Origin: an uncultured Flavobacteriaceae bacterium
GTDB lineage: Bacteria > Bacteroidota > Bacteroidia > Flavobacteriales > Flavobacteriaceae
DNA length: 64,000 bases
Assembly: GCA_947493175.1 (NCBI GenBank)
Contig: CANLQD010000003.1
Span: 806,001-870,000, forward strand
Reading direction: 5' to 3'
The position numbers were made by a program, and so were the translations under genes. Every line of letters starts with the position of its first letter. Position 1 is the first letter of the stretch. Of the stretch, positions 36,167 through 46,438 are shown piece after piece. The notes under the pieces were generated by a model. That model had not been told where the DNA came from. It made no database searches and saw nothing but the letters and a program-made list of their open reading frames with translations.

Positions 36167-38155
36167 ATGTCAAGAAAAAATATACTACTACATATTCTCT
36201 TTTTCATAACGATTATCGGGTACGCTCAAGTTTCGAAAGCCGACCGTTTATTTAAGAAAGGAGATTTCATCAAAGCAGCATCGTTGTACGAGAAAGCACT
36301 GACCAAGAATAGGTCACAACATGTCTTGGAGCAGCTTTCAGATTGCTATTACAACACCTATCAGTATGAGCAGGGTCTTGAAACCATGAAAGCATTGGTG
36401 AACAGGGACTACGTAAATCCTGAGGGAACTTTGGATGCCAAGTACCATTTTATGTACTATCAGTTTTTGTCGGCCACAGGTGATTACGAAAAAGCCATTG
36501 ACCAATTGGTCGCCTATAAGAACAAAATGGGCATGGAAGCCCCAAATGTGGCAGAATCAAAAGAAAGAGTCGAAACCTTTCGCCTGAAAAAAGCCGACTT
36601 TGAAATAAAGAAAGTCGCTTTCAATTCAGATGCTTCCGACTATGGCGCCATCAAGCAGAACGATTCGGTCTATTTTTCATCGGATCGTAGGGGCGGCACC
36701 TCGGGGAAAGAGTATAAATGGACCCATCGTCCTTTCTTAGATCTATATGTTTTGGCTACCGATGCCGAAAACAACCCTTTGGGCGAGGCAGTACCACTAC
36801 CCGAAAATATCAATTCGGTTCTACACGAAGGTTCTTTGTGTTTTAGTACAGATGGCAATACCATGTACTTTTCAAGAAGTAATCTCGTGAACGGGAAAAA
36901 GGTTTTCAATGAAGATGATAAAAATCAGGTACAATTATATGTTTCCAAAAAGGTTGCCGGCCAGTGGTCTGAACCGAAAAAGCTACCATTTTGTTCAGAT
37001 GATTACAACTACCAACACCCATCAATAAGTAGCGACGGGAAAACTTTGTTTTACACAACCGATGAAAAAGGTACTGTTGGCAGTTATGATATATACAGGG
37101 TTAGCGTTACAGCAGATGGGAGTTTTGGCACCCCGACCAACTTGGGTAATATCATTAATACACCTGAAAGGGAGCAATACCCTTATATCTCGGAAGACGG
37201 GCATTTGTTTTTTGCCTCTAACGGTCATTTGGGTCTTGGGTTATTAGATCTTTTTGTTTCTCCATACAAAGATGGAGCATTTGAAGAACCGATTAACCTA
37301 GGGGCTCCAGTGAACTCTAGATACGATGACATTGCTTTGGCCTATAGCGCTACCGATAGCGGTTTTTTTAGTTCCAATAGGGATGCGGCCAATGACGATA
37401 TTTTTGCTTTCACCCAAATTGGTGAAATATTTACGAGGGAGTATGTAAACTTCTTTGAGATAAAGGATTCAATCAGCGGAACCCCCCTACCCAATGCTCG
37501 GGTGGTATTACGGAACGAAGCAGGGGAAGTGGTGTATGAAAACACCTTGGATGAGGAAGGTACTTTTAGTGCCAATTTAATACCGGGCGACTATGAGCTT
37601 GAAATCGAGTCCCTAGGCTTCGGCACTACGACCCATAAGCTGGTAATCACAGAGGAGAATAATGACGAACATATCGTTTCGGTGAAAAAGCTGTATGACA
37701 TAAACGAAATCGCCAAAAACGATTCCGAGGAATCCAGACAGGTGATCGCCGATCTTTTTAATGATAAAATACCTCCGCGGGTACGAAATGAGAACGGAAA
37801 ATTATACTTTGATGTTCCCTTTATTTATTTTGACTTCGATAGATGGCAAATACGGGAAGATTCCAGAATGTTGTTGAACAACCTAGTTCTTAAATTGAAG
37901 GAGTACCCGAGCCTTAAAATACGCATCAACTCGCATACCGATAGCCGCGGTACAGATCGTTACAATCAGGTATTATCGGAAAAAAGAGCCCAATCTACAC
38001 GCGATTATCTTGTAAAAAATGGTGGGATCGATGCTAATCGTATCAGTTTTAAAGGATATGGAGAATCACAACCTTTAGTAGATTGTAAAGGAGAATGCAC
38101 CAAGGAAGATTATCAAAAGAATCGAAGAAGCCAGTTTGAAATCGTTGAGTTTTAA
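36167..38155 (+). CDS. OmpA family protein with TPR, PD40 and carboxypeptidase-regulatory domains (PorE-like)
   Basis: 662 aa. Signal peptide to about residue 20; TPR-like helices (about 22-130, ADRLFKKGDFIKAASLYEKA); PD40 beta-propeller repeats (about 160-400, e.g. HPSISSDGKTLFYTTDEKGT); a carboxypeptidase-D-like module (about 430-510); and an OmpA peptidoglycan-binding domain (about 555-662, RINSHTDSRGTDRYNQVLSE). This order matches PorE-type proteins accompanying SprF. It starts 2 bp after the PorP/SprF stop, completing an adhesin/SprF/OmpA trio. Confidence 0.92.
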   Translation: MSRKNILLHILFFITIIGYAQVSKADRLFKKGDFIKAASLYEKALTKNRSQHVLEQLSDCYYNTYQYEQGLETMKALVNRDYVNPEGTLDAKYHFMYYQFLSATGDYEKAIDQLVAYKNKMGMEAPNVAESKERVETFRLKKADFEIKKVAFNSDASDYGAIKQNDSVYFSSDRRGGTSGKEYKWTHRPFLDLYVLATDAENNPLGEAVPLPENINSVLHEGSLCFSTDGNTMYFSRSNLVNGKKVFNEDDKNQVQLYVSKKVAGQWSEPKKLPFCSDDYNYQHPSISSDGKTLFYTTDEKGTVGSYDIYRVSVTADGSFGTPTNLGNIINTPEREQYPYISEDGHLFFASNGHLGLGLLDLFVSPYKDGAFEEPINLGAPVNSRYDDIALAYSATDSGFFSSNRDAANDDIFAFTQIGEIFTREYVNFFEIKDSISGTPLPNARVVLRNEAGEVVYENTLDEEGTFSANLIPGDYELEIESLGFGTTTHKLVITEENNDEHIVSVKKLYDINEIAKNDSEESRQVIADLFNDKIPPRVRNENGKLYFDVPFIYFDFDRWQIREDSRMLLNNLVLKLKEYPSLKIRINSHTDSRGTDRYNQVLSEKRAQSTRDYLVKNGGIDANRISFKGYGESQPLVDCKGECTKEDYQKNRRSQFEIVEF

Positions 38156-38228
38156 GGTTGCTCACACATACAACGGATAACATTTTCAATCCTTATGAAT
38201 AATAACTGACGATGCGATCACAATAAGC

Positions 38229-38268
38229 TGAAAAGGCCCGATGGTTTAAAATCCATCGGGCCTTTTCA
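38229..38268 (+). terminator. Terminator after the T9SS trio
   Basis: TGAAAAGGCCCGATGG pairs with CCATCGGGCCTTTTCA over 16 bp around an 8-nt AT loop, 73 bp after the OmpA gene. It ends the trio operon; the stem lacks a long T run beyond CTTTTC but is very stable. Confidence 0.85.
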
Positions 38269-38349
38269 ATTTAGGGGACCATTCCAAAATATTGATATAC
38301 TTTAAAACAGTCCCTGAAAAAGTATTCCTTTATCTTAGCATATAAAAAC

Positions 38350-38667
38350 ATGAACTATAGTTTAGATGCTATTCCATCAAAAGAGATCATGCCCGGTTAT
38401 CATGGCAAACTGGTGCATTCAGAAAACATAAGCGTTGCTTTTTGGACCGTAGAGAAAGGCGCTGAAGTACCCGAGCACAGTCACATGAACGAGCAACTCA
38501 TGCAAGTATTGGAAGGGGAATTTGAATTTACTTTGGATGGCGTAACAAAAATTTATCATCCTGGTGATATCGTGGTCATTTCTCCATGGAAAAAACACAG
38601 TGGTAAGGCACTGACCCCATGTAGACTTATGGATGTTTTTAGCCCAACAAGGGAAGAGTACAAGTAA
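38350..38667 (+). CDS. Cupin domain protein
   Basis: 105 aa single cupin. Metal-binding pattern: PEHSHMNEQLMQVLEGEFEF (first motif, two His and Glu) and HPGDIVVISPWKKHSGKA (second motif with His). Such small cupins bind a divalent metal; the reaction is unknown. The SDR gene follows after 17 bp, so they likely act in one pathway. Confidence 0.88.
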   Translation: MNYSLDAIPSKEIMPGYHGKLVHSENISVAFWTVEKGAEVPEHSHMNEQLMQVLEGEFEFTLDGVTKIYHPGDIVVISPWKKHSGKALTPCRLMDVFSPTREEYK

Positions 38668-38684
38668 ACACTTAAAACAACGGG

Positions 38685-39470
38685 ATGAACATTACTTTAC
38701 ATGGAAAAAAAGCCTTAGTGGGTGGCAGCAGTGGCGGTATCGGCAAAGCCATTGCACTACAATTGGCGGCGAGCGGTGCTAGCGTAACGATCATGGCCCG
38801 GAATAAGGAGAAATTGAGAAAAGTACTTTCCGAACTCCCTACTACGGAAGGACAAACACATCAATATTTAGTAGTTGATTTTAGCAATTTCGAGCGTTAT
38901 AAAGACAATATCTCCTTTTATTTTAAAAATAACCAAGTAGATATTTTGGTGAACAATACCCAAGGACCTTCGGCCGGCAATACATTGGAAAAAACGGTTG
39001 ATGATTATCAAGAGGCCTTTGACCTCCTTTTTAAAACCGTTGTACTGACTACCGAATTGGCCTTGGATTACATGCGCCGCAACCGATGGGGACGTATTAT
39101 CAATGTAGCATCGGTCTCAGTGAAAGAGCCACTCTCCTACTTGGCTCTTTCGAATAGCATACGGGCGGCAGTCGTCACCTGGGCCAAGAGCCTTGCCACT
39201 GATGTGGGTATCGACCAGATTACGGTAAACAGTATCCTCACTGGCTATTTCGACACCGAACGCATTGAACAATTGAATGCTAAAAAAGCGGAACAATTAG
39301 GCATTTCCCAAAACGAAGTCCGTTCGGACATGGAATCGAAGGTTCCTATCAAACGAATTGGCGACCCCAAGGAATATGGCTATCTAGCAAGCTTCTTGGC
39401 TTCTGAGCAAGCTGCCTATATTACCGGTACTCAAATTCCTATTGATGGCGGACTGCTAAAAAGCTTGTAG
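38685..39470 (+). CDS. SDR-family oxidoreductase (atypical active site)
   Basis: 261 aa Rossmann protein with NAD(P) loop GGSSGGIGKAIA (about 13-24), NNTQG, and C-terminal GTQIPIDGGLLKSL. At the catalytic position, where classic members have YxxxK, the sequence reads SYLALSNSIRAAV: the Lys is replaced. This LSNxxR form is a known subgroup of FabG-like SDRs, so it may be active by another route or act as a binding protein. Paired with the upstream cupin. Confidence 0.85.
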   Translation: MNITLHGKKALVGGSSGGIGKAIALQLAASGASVTIMARNKEKLRKVLSELPTTEGQTHQYLVVDFSNFERYKDNISFYFKNNQVDILVNNTQGPSAGNTLEKTVDDYQEAFDLLFKTVVLTTELALDYMRRNRWGRIINVASVSVKEPLSYLALSNSIRAAVVTWAKSLATDVGIDQITVNSILTGYFDTERIEQLNAKKAEQLGISQNEVRSDMESKVPIKRIGDPKEYGYLASFLASEQAAYITGTQIPIDGGLLKSL

Positions 39471-39546
39471 TCCTGTTTCCTCATCGAAAAGACCACTTTA
39501 CTCAATTTTCATTGTTTTCAGGGAGTTTTGGTCACATCTTTGTATA

Positions 39547-39554
39547 TAGTTTTG
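39547..39554 (+). promoter_or_regulatory. Candidate -7 element for the macroglobulin gene
   Basis: TAGTTTTG matches the Bacteroidota consensus TAnnTTTG exactly, 64 bp before the ATG at 39618. A TTTTG 16 bp upstream (39526-39530) could be the -33 element, slightly closer than usual. Confidence 0.45.
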
Positions 39555-39617
39555 AAATGCTTTATCTTCTTTAGAATCGTATAGTCCTAATTGAAGGTAT
39601 CGCTTAATAGTTTGGTA

Positions 39618-42600
39618 ATGAAACATATTGCAACCCTGATTATAATACTCTTATTTTCTCAAATGATACACGCACAAAAAAGTAGCGAGCCGTATGAAGT
39701 GCTTTGGAAAAAGGTCGAAAAGCTCGAAGCGGAATCCTTGACCAAATCTGCATTGGCAGTGGTCAATACCATTTCAGAGAAAGCCAAGAAAGAAGAAAAT
39801 GCAGCCCAAATCGTCAAAGCTCTTCTGTATGCATCCAAGTACGCCATGACATTGGAAGAGGATGCGCAGTTGAACATCGTGAACGATTTTAAATCGGAAA
39901 TAAAAAAAGCGTCCTACCCGACTAAAAATGTTTTGGAAAGTTACTTGGCCAATCTGTATTGGCAATACTTTCAACAAAACCGCTATCGGTTTTACAACAG
40001 AACAAATACGGAAACTAAAATAGAAGCTTCGACAGGTTCAGAGCAAACGGACACAGATTTTCGAACTTGGGACCTAACCACCTTATTTCAAGAAGTAGCC
40101 CTTCATTTTGATCGCTCCCTACAAAACGAAGATCGATTGAAAAAGACACCAGTAGGTGAGTTTGATTCCATTCTGCTCAAACAAAAAAATTCAAAAGAAT
40201 ATCGCCCTACCCTTTTTGACTTGTTGGCGCATACCGCGCTAGACTTTTATAAGTCAAGTGAAAACAACATCACCCGACCGGCCGATAAGTTTGAAATCGA
40301 CGACCCGGAACTACTATGCGATGCCACTGCATTTACAAAACAACAGATAACCACTACGGATAGTACGTCATTACAGGCCAAAGCGTTACAACTATTTCAA
40401 AAACTGGTACAATCTCATTTATCATCAACAAAGCCCTACACCTTGGCCGAGATAGACTTGGAGCGACTAAAATTCATCTATACGAATGCAGTATTCGATA
40501 CGAAGGACGAACAATATCTAGAGGTACTAAGGAATATCGTATCTGCCCAGAAAGGCACTCAGGCGAGCGGACTCTATCTTCATGAAATTGCGACTGTATT
40601 GCAGCAACAGGGCAATAGGTATGTTCCCGAAACCAATGAGCCTGTTCGTTGGAAATTGAAAGAAGCGCTGGAAGTTTGTGATCAAGTAATCAATATACTT
40701 CCCGATTCCCGGGGAAGCGATCGTTGCAAAGCCCTAAAATTGCAACTACTCGCGAAAAATCTGCAATTGACTACGGAACGGTACATCCCTACCGGGACCC
40801 CTGCACGTCTACTGGTCAACTATAAAAATCACGAGGCATTACAGCTCACCGCCCGCAAGATTACCAAAAGTCAGCTTAAGCAGTTAGAACAGCTATATCC
40901 TCAGGAAAAAAAGCTGGCTTTTATACAAAAACTGGCTGTTGCCAAACAGTGGGACACCGTACTTCGGAATGAGAACGACTTTCAAAACCATTCCACTGAA
41001 ATTCCAATACCGCCATTAGAAAATGGAAGGTATTTGATACTGGCCATAACAGCCCAGGATACGGAGTCTTCGGAGGAAAGCACTTTTGCATATAGTACGG
41101 TGCAAGCGGCCAACATTGCGCTTTTAGAGACCCAAACATCGACCCATCATACCTTTCAGGCTGTTGATAGGAAAAATGGAAAACCACTTTCAGGGGCTTT
41201 GATACAAATCGAGTATCAACAAGATTATGACGGCCCCTACCGTAAAAAAACGATGACCACAGATGCCAATGGTTTTATAAGAATACCGTTGACCGATCAC
41301 TATTGGAACAATGTGATGATTAAGGTAACCCACTCTAAGGAGGTAGCTTTTTTCGGGGAATTTTACGTCAACCAAAAGTACGGTTACGAAACGCCCGATA
41401 CCGATTACTCGGCCTTCCTATTTACCGATCGTAGCATCTACCGTCCGGGACAACCTCTTTATTTTAAAGGTATTGCCATTAAAAGAATTCAAGAGACGTC
41501 AACCGTACTCGAAAATACGGTAGTGACCGTGACCCTTAGGGATGTGAACGCACAGGAAGTCAGCAAACAGGAATTTAAAACGAATGAATATGGTTCGTTC
41601 ACAGGGGAGTTCATACTTCCCAGTGATGGACTTACCGGGGTGTTCACTTTAGCGGTCACCTCTAAAAAACTTTCGCTAAATGGTAGCTCTTCATTCTCCG
41701 TAGAAGAATACAAACGTCCTAAATTTGAAACTTCTTTTGAACCGGTTACCGAAACCTTCAAAGTCAATGATACTATTAATGTCTTTGGAAAAGCAATGGC
41801 CTATGCCGGAAGTGCTATTACCGACGCAAAAGTGGTTTATTCGGTAAGTAGAGTGGTTTCTTTCCCGAGATGGTATTCCTGGTACCGTCCCTATTTCCCA
41901 AGCAATCCCCAAGAAATTGCACATGGGGAGACCATTACCGATGCTTCCGGCCGCTATCAAATCGATTTCGAGGCTATTCCGGATAACAGTATTTCAAGGA
42001 CCAACCTACCCACTTTTAGCTATGAGGTTACCGCCGATGTCACCGACTTAAACGGGGAAACCCATAGCACTACCACAATCGTACGGGTAGGGTATCATAC
42101 CATGACCGCCACCCTGTATGTGCCCAATGGTATCGACAAGGACCAAAATGACAATTCCTTTACGATATCGACCGCAAATCTAAACGGACAGTTTGTTCCA
42201 GCACAGGGCACCCTTAAAGTGTACAAGCTACAGGCTCCGGAATCGGTGTTACGACCAAGACCTTGGCCAGCTCCGGATTATGCGGGTTTTACCAAAGAAG
42301 AATTCAAAGAGAGATACCCTCATGATGCCTACAAAAACGAGCATCAGCCAAGCCAATGGGAAAAGGGCGAACTTGTTTGGAAAGTTGATTTCGATACCGG
42401 GGAAAGTACAAAAATCGTGTTGAAAGACATCAAAAAATGGCTATCGGGCCGTTATCGCATTGAACTAGCTTCTAAAGATCCCTTTGGCCAGTTGGTCAAG
42501 GATATTGCAGAGACTACCTTGTTCAGCCATAAGGACAAAACGCTCGCGGACAATCAACTATTTCGAATCAAGGCTGACAAAAGCACCTATACTGTTGGAG

Positions 42601-45600
42601 ATAAGGTAGAAGTTACTTTGGCAAGTAGTGCCAAAGACCTTCATGTAACCGTTTTTGTGGAAAAGGACGGAAAAATAACGGATACACGGATCATTAAACT
42701 TCAAAACGGTTCAAAATCGTTCACTGTGCCCGTATTGGAAGATGATTTGGGCGGGTTCGGCATTTCCTATAGTTTTTCGACCTTCAATTCGCTGCGAACA
42801 GGTAATGTTCCCATATCGGTTCCCTACCCGGTTACCGACTTACAAATCGAAACAGTCACCTTTCGCGATAAACTACAACCAGGCACCGATGAAAGCTGGA
42901 CCTTTAAAATAAATGGGCCCAAGGGAGATCGGGTGTCCGCCGAGCTTTTAGCTAGTATGTACGACGCATCCCTAGATGCTTTCAGAGGGCATTATTGGAG
43001 CTTTAATCCGATATACCGCCCCTACTATTATTCCAGGATCAATACGCGCGGTTATCAAAGTTATGGCATTGATTCGTTTCAGGTCTATCGAGGAGCTGGT
43101 AAGGGGTATAGCTATAATGAACAATATTTTGATTCATTCAATTGGTTCGGGTTTTATTTTGGCTACGGGGGTGGTTATAGTACTAGAAACCGAATCGCAC
43201 GAAAAATGGCTGCCCCGGTGGCTTCCACTATCGATGCCATGGATATGGCGCCTGCGGAAGAGCGCTCTGAAATGGAAATGGATGCAGGAGTTGAGGAAGA
43301 TAGCGCTTTACTCGGAAATGTAGCAGGAGTAAACAAACCAGAGCAGAAACAGGAAAAAAGTCCTGAGCAAGAAGATGCGAACTTGGACGGTGTTCCCGTA
43401 CGCAAGAATCTTCAAGAGACTGCTTTCTTCCTACCACAATTACAAACGGACAGGGAAGGAAACGTTTCTTTTAGTTTTACAACGCCAGAGGCCTTGACCC
43501 AATGGAAACTGCAGCTCTTGGCACATACCAAGACGTTACAAAGTGCCTTTACTACCCTGCAGACCGTTACCCAAAAAGAATTGATGGTGGTTCCCAATGC
43601 ACCCCGCTTTTTGAGAGAAGGTGATGCAATCACTATCAGTACCAAAATCGCCAACCTTACAGATAAGGAACTGACCGGGCGGGCTCAATTGGAATTGACC
43701 GATGCCGTTTCCGGCAATGTCATTACGCAGAGGCTGTTAACATCAGCTACCACGATGGATGCTACCAAAAACTTTACCGTCGACTCCCTGGGCAATACCC
43801 AAGTCTCTTGGAAACTAGACATCCCCGAAGGTATGCAAGCCATACAATATAAAGTTATTGCCAAAGCCGGTGATTTTAGCGACGGGGAACAAAACATGCT
43901 TCCTGTGTTGACGAATCGCATGTTGGTGACCGAAACCTTGCCTATGTGGGTGCGTGGCAAACAGACCAAAACATTCGTGTTGAACAAACTAAGAGACCAT
44001 ACTTCGACCACCTTGCGCCACCATAGATTAAGTTTGGAGGTGACTTCCAACCCTGCTTGGTATGCGGTTCAGGCACTGCCATATCTAATGGAGTATCCAT
44101 ACGAATGCAACGAGCAGACCTTTGCACGGTATTATGCCAATAGCTTGGCAAGTTATATCGCAAATAGCAACCCGCGCATACAAGCTGTGTTCGATCAATG
44201 GCGAAACTCCGAAGCCCTGTTGAGCAATCTAGAAAAGAATCAGGAACTGAAATCCCTATTGATCCAAGAAACTCCATGGCTCCGCGATGCCCAGTCAGAA
44301 ACCGAACAAAAAAAGCGCATTGCCCTTTTATTCAATTTGGATAAAATGAAACGGGAACAAATGAATTCGCTCCGAAAACTGACGACCAACCAAAAATCGA
44401 ATGGTGCATGGGCTTGGTTCAATGGTGGACCCGACAGTCGATTTATTACGCAGCATATATTGACTGGTTTGGGGCATTTGCGCAAGCTCACCGCAAATAA
44501 CACAACTACATCTTCTATGCTTGACGGTCATGACGAGATGATCAAAAAAGCCGTTAGCTACTTAGATGCAGAGTTTGTGAGGGAATATGAGCAAATGAAA
44601 AAATATGCCACCGACCTTACCGATGACCATTTGAGCCAAATGCAGCTACATTACCTCTATATGCGAAGTTTTTTTCCCCACATAAAAACTCCAAAAAAGG
44701 TCAATAGTATTATTTCGTATTACAAGGGACAGGCACAAAAGTACTGGATGAACCGTGGTCTCTATTCCAAAGGAATGTTGGCCTTGGTACTGCATCGTAT
44801 GAATGATAGTACAACCTCGGACAAAATCATCAGGGCCTTGGAAGAAAACAGTATTAACTCGGAAGAACTGGGGATGTATTGGAAAGAAAACACGGCCTCT
44901 TGGTATTGGTATCGGGCACCAATCGAAACACAAGCTTTGCTCATAGAAGCTTTCTCCGAAATACAAAATGATACCGCTACGATCGACAATCTAAAAATCT
45001 GGTTGCTAAAGAACAAACAGACGAACCAGTGGAAAACGACCAAGGCGACAACCGATGCGGTTTATGCATTGTTACTACAGGGAAGTGATTGGCTTTCTGT
45101 TACCGATGCCGTTGAAATTTTAATTGCCGGTGAAAAGCTTGACCCCCAAAAGCTCGAAAGCGTAAAAGTTGAAGCCGGAACGGGCTACTTTAAAACTGCA
45201 TGGCAAGGTTCCGAAGTACAATCGAAAATGGCAGAGGTGCAAATTAGCAAAAAACAAGCAGGCATCGCCTGGGGAGCATTGTACTGGCAATATTTCGAAG
45301 ATTTAGATAAGATAACCTTTGCAAAAACACCCCTTCAATTAACAAAGAAACTGTTCTTAAAGAAAAACACCGACACCGGTGAACAGCTATCTGAAATTAC
45401 CGATAAAACGAAGGTAATGGTGGGGGATTTGGTACGGGTTCGTATTGAACTACGAGCTGACAGGGATATGGAATTCGTTCATATGAAAGACTTAAGGGCT
45501 GCTGGTTTTGAACCGGTAAACGTGATTTCCAGATACAAATGGCAAGATGGTCTTGGATACTATGAAAGCACTAAAGATGCCAGTACCAATTTCTTTTTTG

Positions 45601-45758
45601 ATGTATTGCGAAAGGGGGTTTATGTCTTTGAATATGATCTTCGGGCCAATAATGCCGGGGATTTCAGCAATGGCATCACCACCATCCAAAGCATGTATGC
45701 CCCAGAATTCAGTAGTCATAGCGAGGGGATACGAGTGGCAATCGAAAAAACTGATTAA
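39618..45758 (+). CDS. Alpha-2-macroglobulin family protein with CxEQ thioester
   Basis: 2046 aa from ATG 39618 (MKHIATLIIILLFSQMIHAQ, signal peptide without lipobox; the in-frame TTG at 39591 is less likely). The N-terminal 550 residues are Bacteroidota-specific, helix-rich. The MG2 region is at about 600 (LFTDRSIYRPGQPLYFKG), followed by further MG domains. A Tyr/Gly- then Met/Glu-rich stretch at about 1115-1260 may be the bait region. A conserved MG segment (FFLPQLQTDREGNVSFSF) comes next, then the thioester domain with YPYECNEQTFARYYANS (Cys1497) and the C-terminal receptor-like domain. It would trap attacking proteases in the periplasm or at the surface. No PBP1C neighbour is present. 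Confidence 0.9.
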   Translation: MKHIATLIIILLFSQMIHAQKSSEPYEVLWKKVEKLEAESLTKSALAVVNTISEKAKKEENAAQIVKALLYASKYAMTLEEDAQLNIVNDFKSEIKKASYPTKNVLESYLANLYWQYFQQNRYRFYNRTNTETKIEASTGSEQTDTDFRTWDLTTLFQEVALHFDRSLQNEDRLKKTPVGEFDSILLKQKNSKEYRPTLFDLLAHTALDFYKSSENNITRPADKFEIDDPELLCDATAFTKQQITTTDSTSLQAKALQLFQKLVQSHLSSTKPYTLAEIDLERLKFIYTNAVFDTKDEQYLEVLRNIVSAQKGTQASGLYLHEIATVLQQQGNRYVPETNEPVRWKLKEALEVCDQVINILPDSRGSDRCKALKLQLLAKNLQLTTERYIPTGTPARLLVNYKNHEALQLTARKITKSQLKQLEQLYPQEKKLAFIQKLAVAKQWDTVLRNENDFQNHSTEIPIPPLENGRYLILAITAQDTESSEESTFAYSTVQAANIALLETQTSTHHTFQAVDRKNGKPLSGALIQIEYQQDYDGPYRKKTMTTDANGFIRIPLTDHYWNNVMIKVTHSKEVAFFGEFYVNQKYGYETPDTDYSAFLFTDRSIYRPGQPLYFKGIAIKRIQETSTVLENTVVTVTLRDVNAQEVSKQEFKTNEYGSFTGEFILPSDGLTGVFTLAVTSKKLSLNGSSSFSVEEYKRPKFETSFEPVTETFKVNDTINVFGKAMAYAGSAITDAKVVYSVSRVVSFPRWYSWYRPYFPSNPQEIAHGETITDASGRYQIDFEAIPDNSISRTNLPTFSYEVTADVTDLNGETHSTTTIVRVGYHTMTATLYVPNGIDKDQNDNSFTISTANLNGQFVPAQGTLKVYKLQAPESVLRPRPWPAPDYAGFTKEEFKERYPHDAYKNEHQPSQWEKGELVWKVDFDTGESTKIVLKDIKKWLSGRYRIELASKDPFGQLVKDIAETTLFSHKDKTLADNQLFRIKADKSTYTVGDKVEVTLASSAKDLHVTVFVEKDGKITDTRIIKLQNGSKSFTVPVLEDDLGGFGISYSFSTFNSLRTGNVPISVPYPVTDLQIETVTFRDKLQPGTDESWTFKINGPKGDRVSAELLASMYDASLDAFRGHYWSFNPIYRPYYYSRINTRGYQSYGIDSFQVYRGAGKGYSYNEQYFDSFNWFGFYFGYGGGYSTRNRIARKMAAPVASTIDAMDMAPAEERSEMEMDAGVEEDSALLGNVAGVNKPEQKQEKSPEQEDANLDGVPVRKNLQETAFFLPQLQTDREGNVSFSFTTPEALTQWKLQLLAHTKTLQSAFTTLQTVTQKELMVVPNAPRFLREGDAITISTKIANLTDKELTGRAQLELTDAVSGNVITQRLLTSATTMDATKNFTVDSLGNTQVSWKLDIPEGMQAIQYKVIAKAGDFSDGEQNMLPVLTNRMLVTETLPMWVRGKQTKTFVLNKLRDHTSTTLRHHRLSLEVTSNPAWYAVQALPYLMEYPYECNEQTFARYYANSLASYIANSNPRIQAVFDQWRNSEALLSNLEKNQELKSLLIQETPWLRDAQSETEQKKRIALLFNLDKMKREQMNSLRKLTTNQKSNGAWAWFNGGPDSRFITQHILTGLGHLRKLTANNTTTSSMLDGHDEMIKKAVSYLDAEFVREYEQMKKYATDLTDDHLSQMQLHYLYMRSFFPHIKTPKKVNSIISYYKGQAQKYWMNRGLYSKGMLALVLHRMNDSTTSDKIIRALEENSINSEELGMYWKENTASWYWYRAPIETQALLIEAFSEIQNDTATIDNLKIWLLKNKQTNQWKTTKATTDAVYALLLQGSDWLSVTDAVEILIAGEKLDPQKLESVKVEAGTGYFKTAWQGSEVQSKMAEVQISKKQAGIAWGALYWQYFEDLDKITFAKTPLQLTKKLFLKKNTDTGEQLSEITDKTKVMVGDLVRVRIELRADRDMEFVHMKDLRAAGFEPVNVISRYKWQDGLGYYESTKDASTNFFFDVLRKGVYVFEYDLRANNAGDFSNGITTIQSMYAPEFSSHSEGIRVAIEKTD

Positions 45759-45764
45759 ACTAGT

Positions 45765-46151
45765 TTAAAACCAATTCGAAATGAGTAGTTGTAACTTCTC
45801 AAAATCGACCGGATACCTTTGATACAGAAATAGCCCCAAGGCATATCCGGTCGCCAGGCCGAGTACCACAATCAGAAACAACAAAGCTTTTGAGTTGTTC
45901 GATTTGAAATTGACAAGCGAAAGAACCATTCCGTTTTTATAAATCTCGTAATCTCTGCCGGAAGGACCCGCAATATCCAACTTTGAAAAAATATCGTATT
46001 TATTGCCCCCCAGTACGAAACGATGTGGCTTTTTAACCGACAATGGCCTTTCAGAGATTTTATCCCCGTTAATGAAAATTCTTTCGTTTCCAAAAAATGA
46101 ATAGTGTATTTCTATCTTATGATTATCCAAATAGTATTCTGCGCACTTCAT
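45765..46151 (-). CDS. Membrane protein of unknown function (128 aa)
   Basis: A beta-rich N-terminal domain (about 1-85, HKIEIHYSFFGNERIFINGD) is followed by one membrane helix (about 89-109, ALLFLIVVLGLATGYALGLF). No family recognised. It converges with the macroglobulin gene, leaving 6 bp between stops. A candidate -7 element TAACTTTG (minus strand, 46306-46313) lies about 155 bp upstream. The gap 46152-46438 holds nothing else I can support. Confidence 0.65.
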   Translation of the reverse strand: MKCAEYYLDNHKIEIHYSFFGNERIFINGDKISERPLSVKKPHRFVLGGNKYDIFSKLDIAGPSGRDYEIYKNGMVLSLVNFKSNNSKALLFLIVVLGLATGYALGLFLYQRYPVDFEKLQLLISNWF

Positions 46152-46438
46152 GCAAGGGTACGTATTAACGAGCTTTTTAATTTATAAATCCTGTGGGGGA
46201 ACACAAGGCTTTCATATAGCTGAAGTACTCATGCAGATTGTTCTCAGGAATCTGCGTAACGCATGAACAAAAGTATTTATTCGAATACGTTGAAACGAAA
46301 ATAGGCAAAGTTAAAATAACCCGAAACAAAAGTTTTTAACAATCGAAGTATTCTTACAAAAGCTGAAAATTATAAGTAGATCCGAGTTTGTAAACAGGTG
46401 GGGGTTTTATTAGAATTTCCCGACCTTATCAATTTAAT

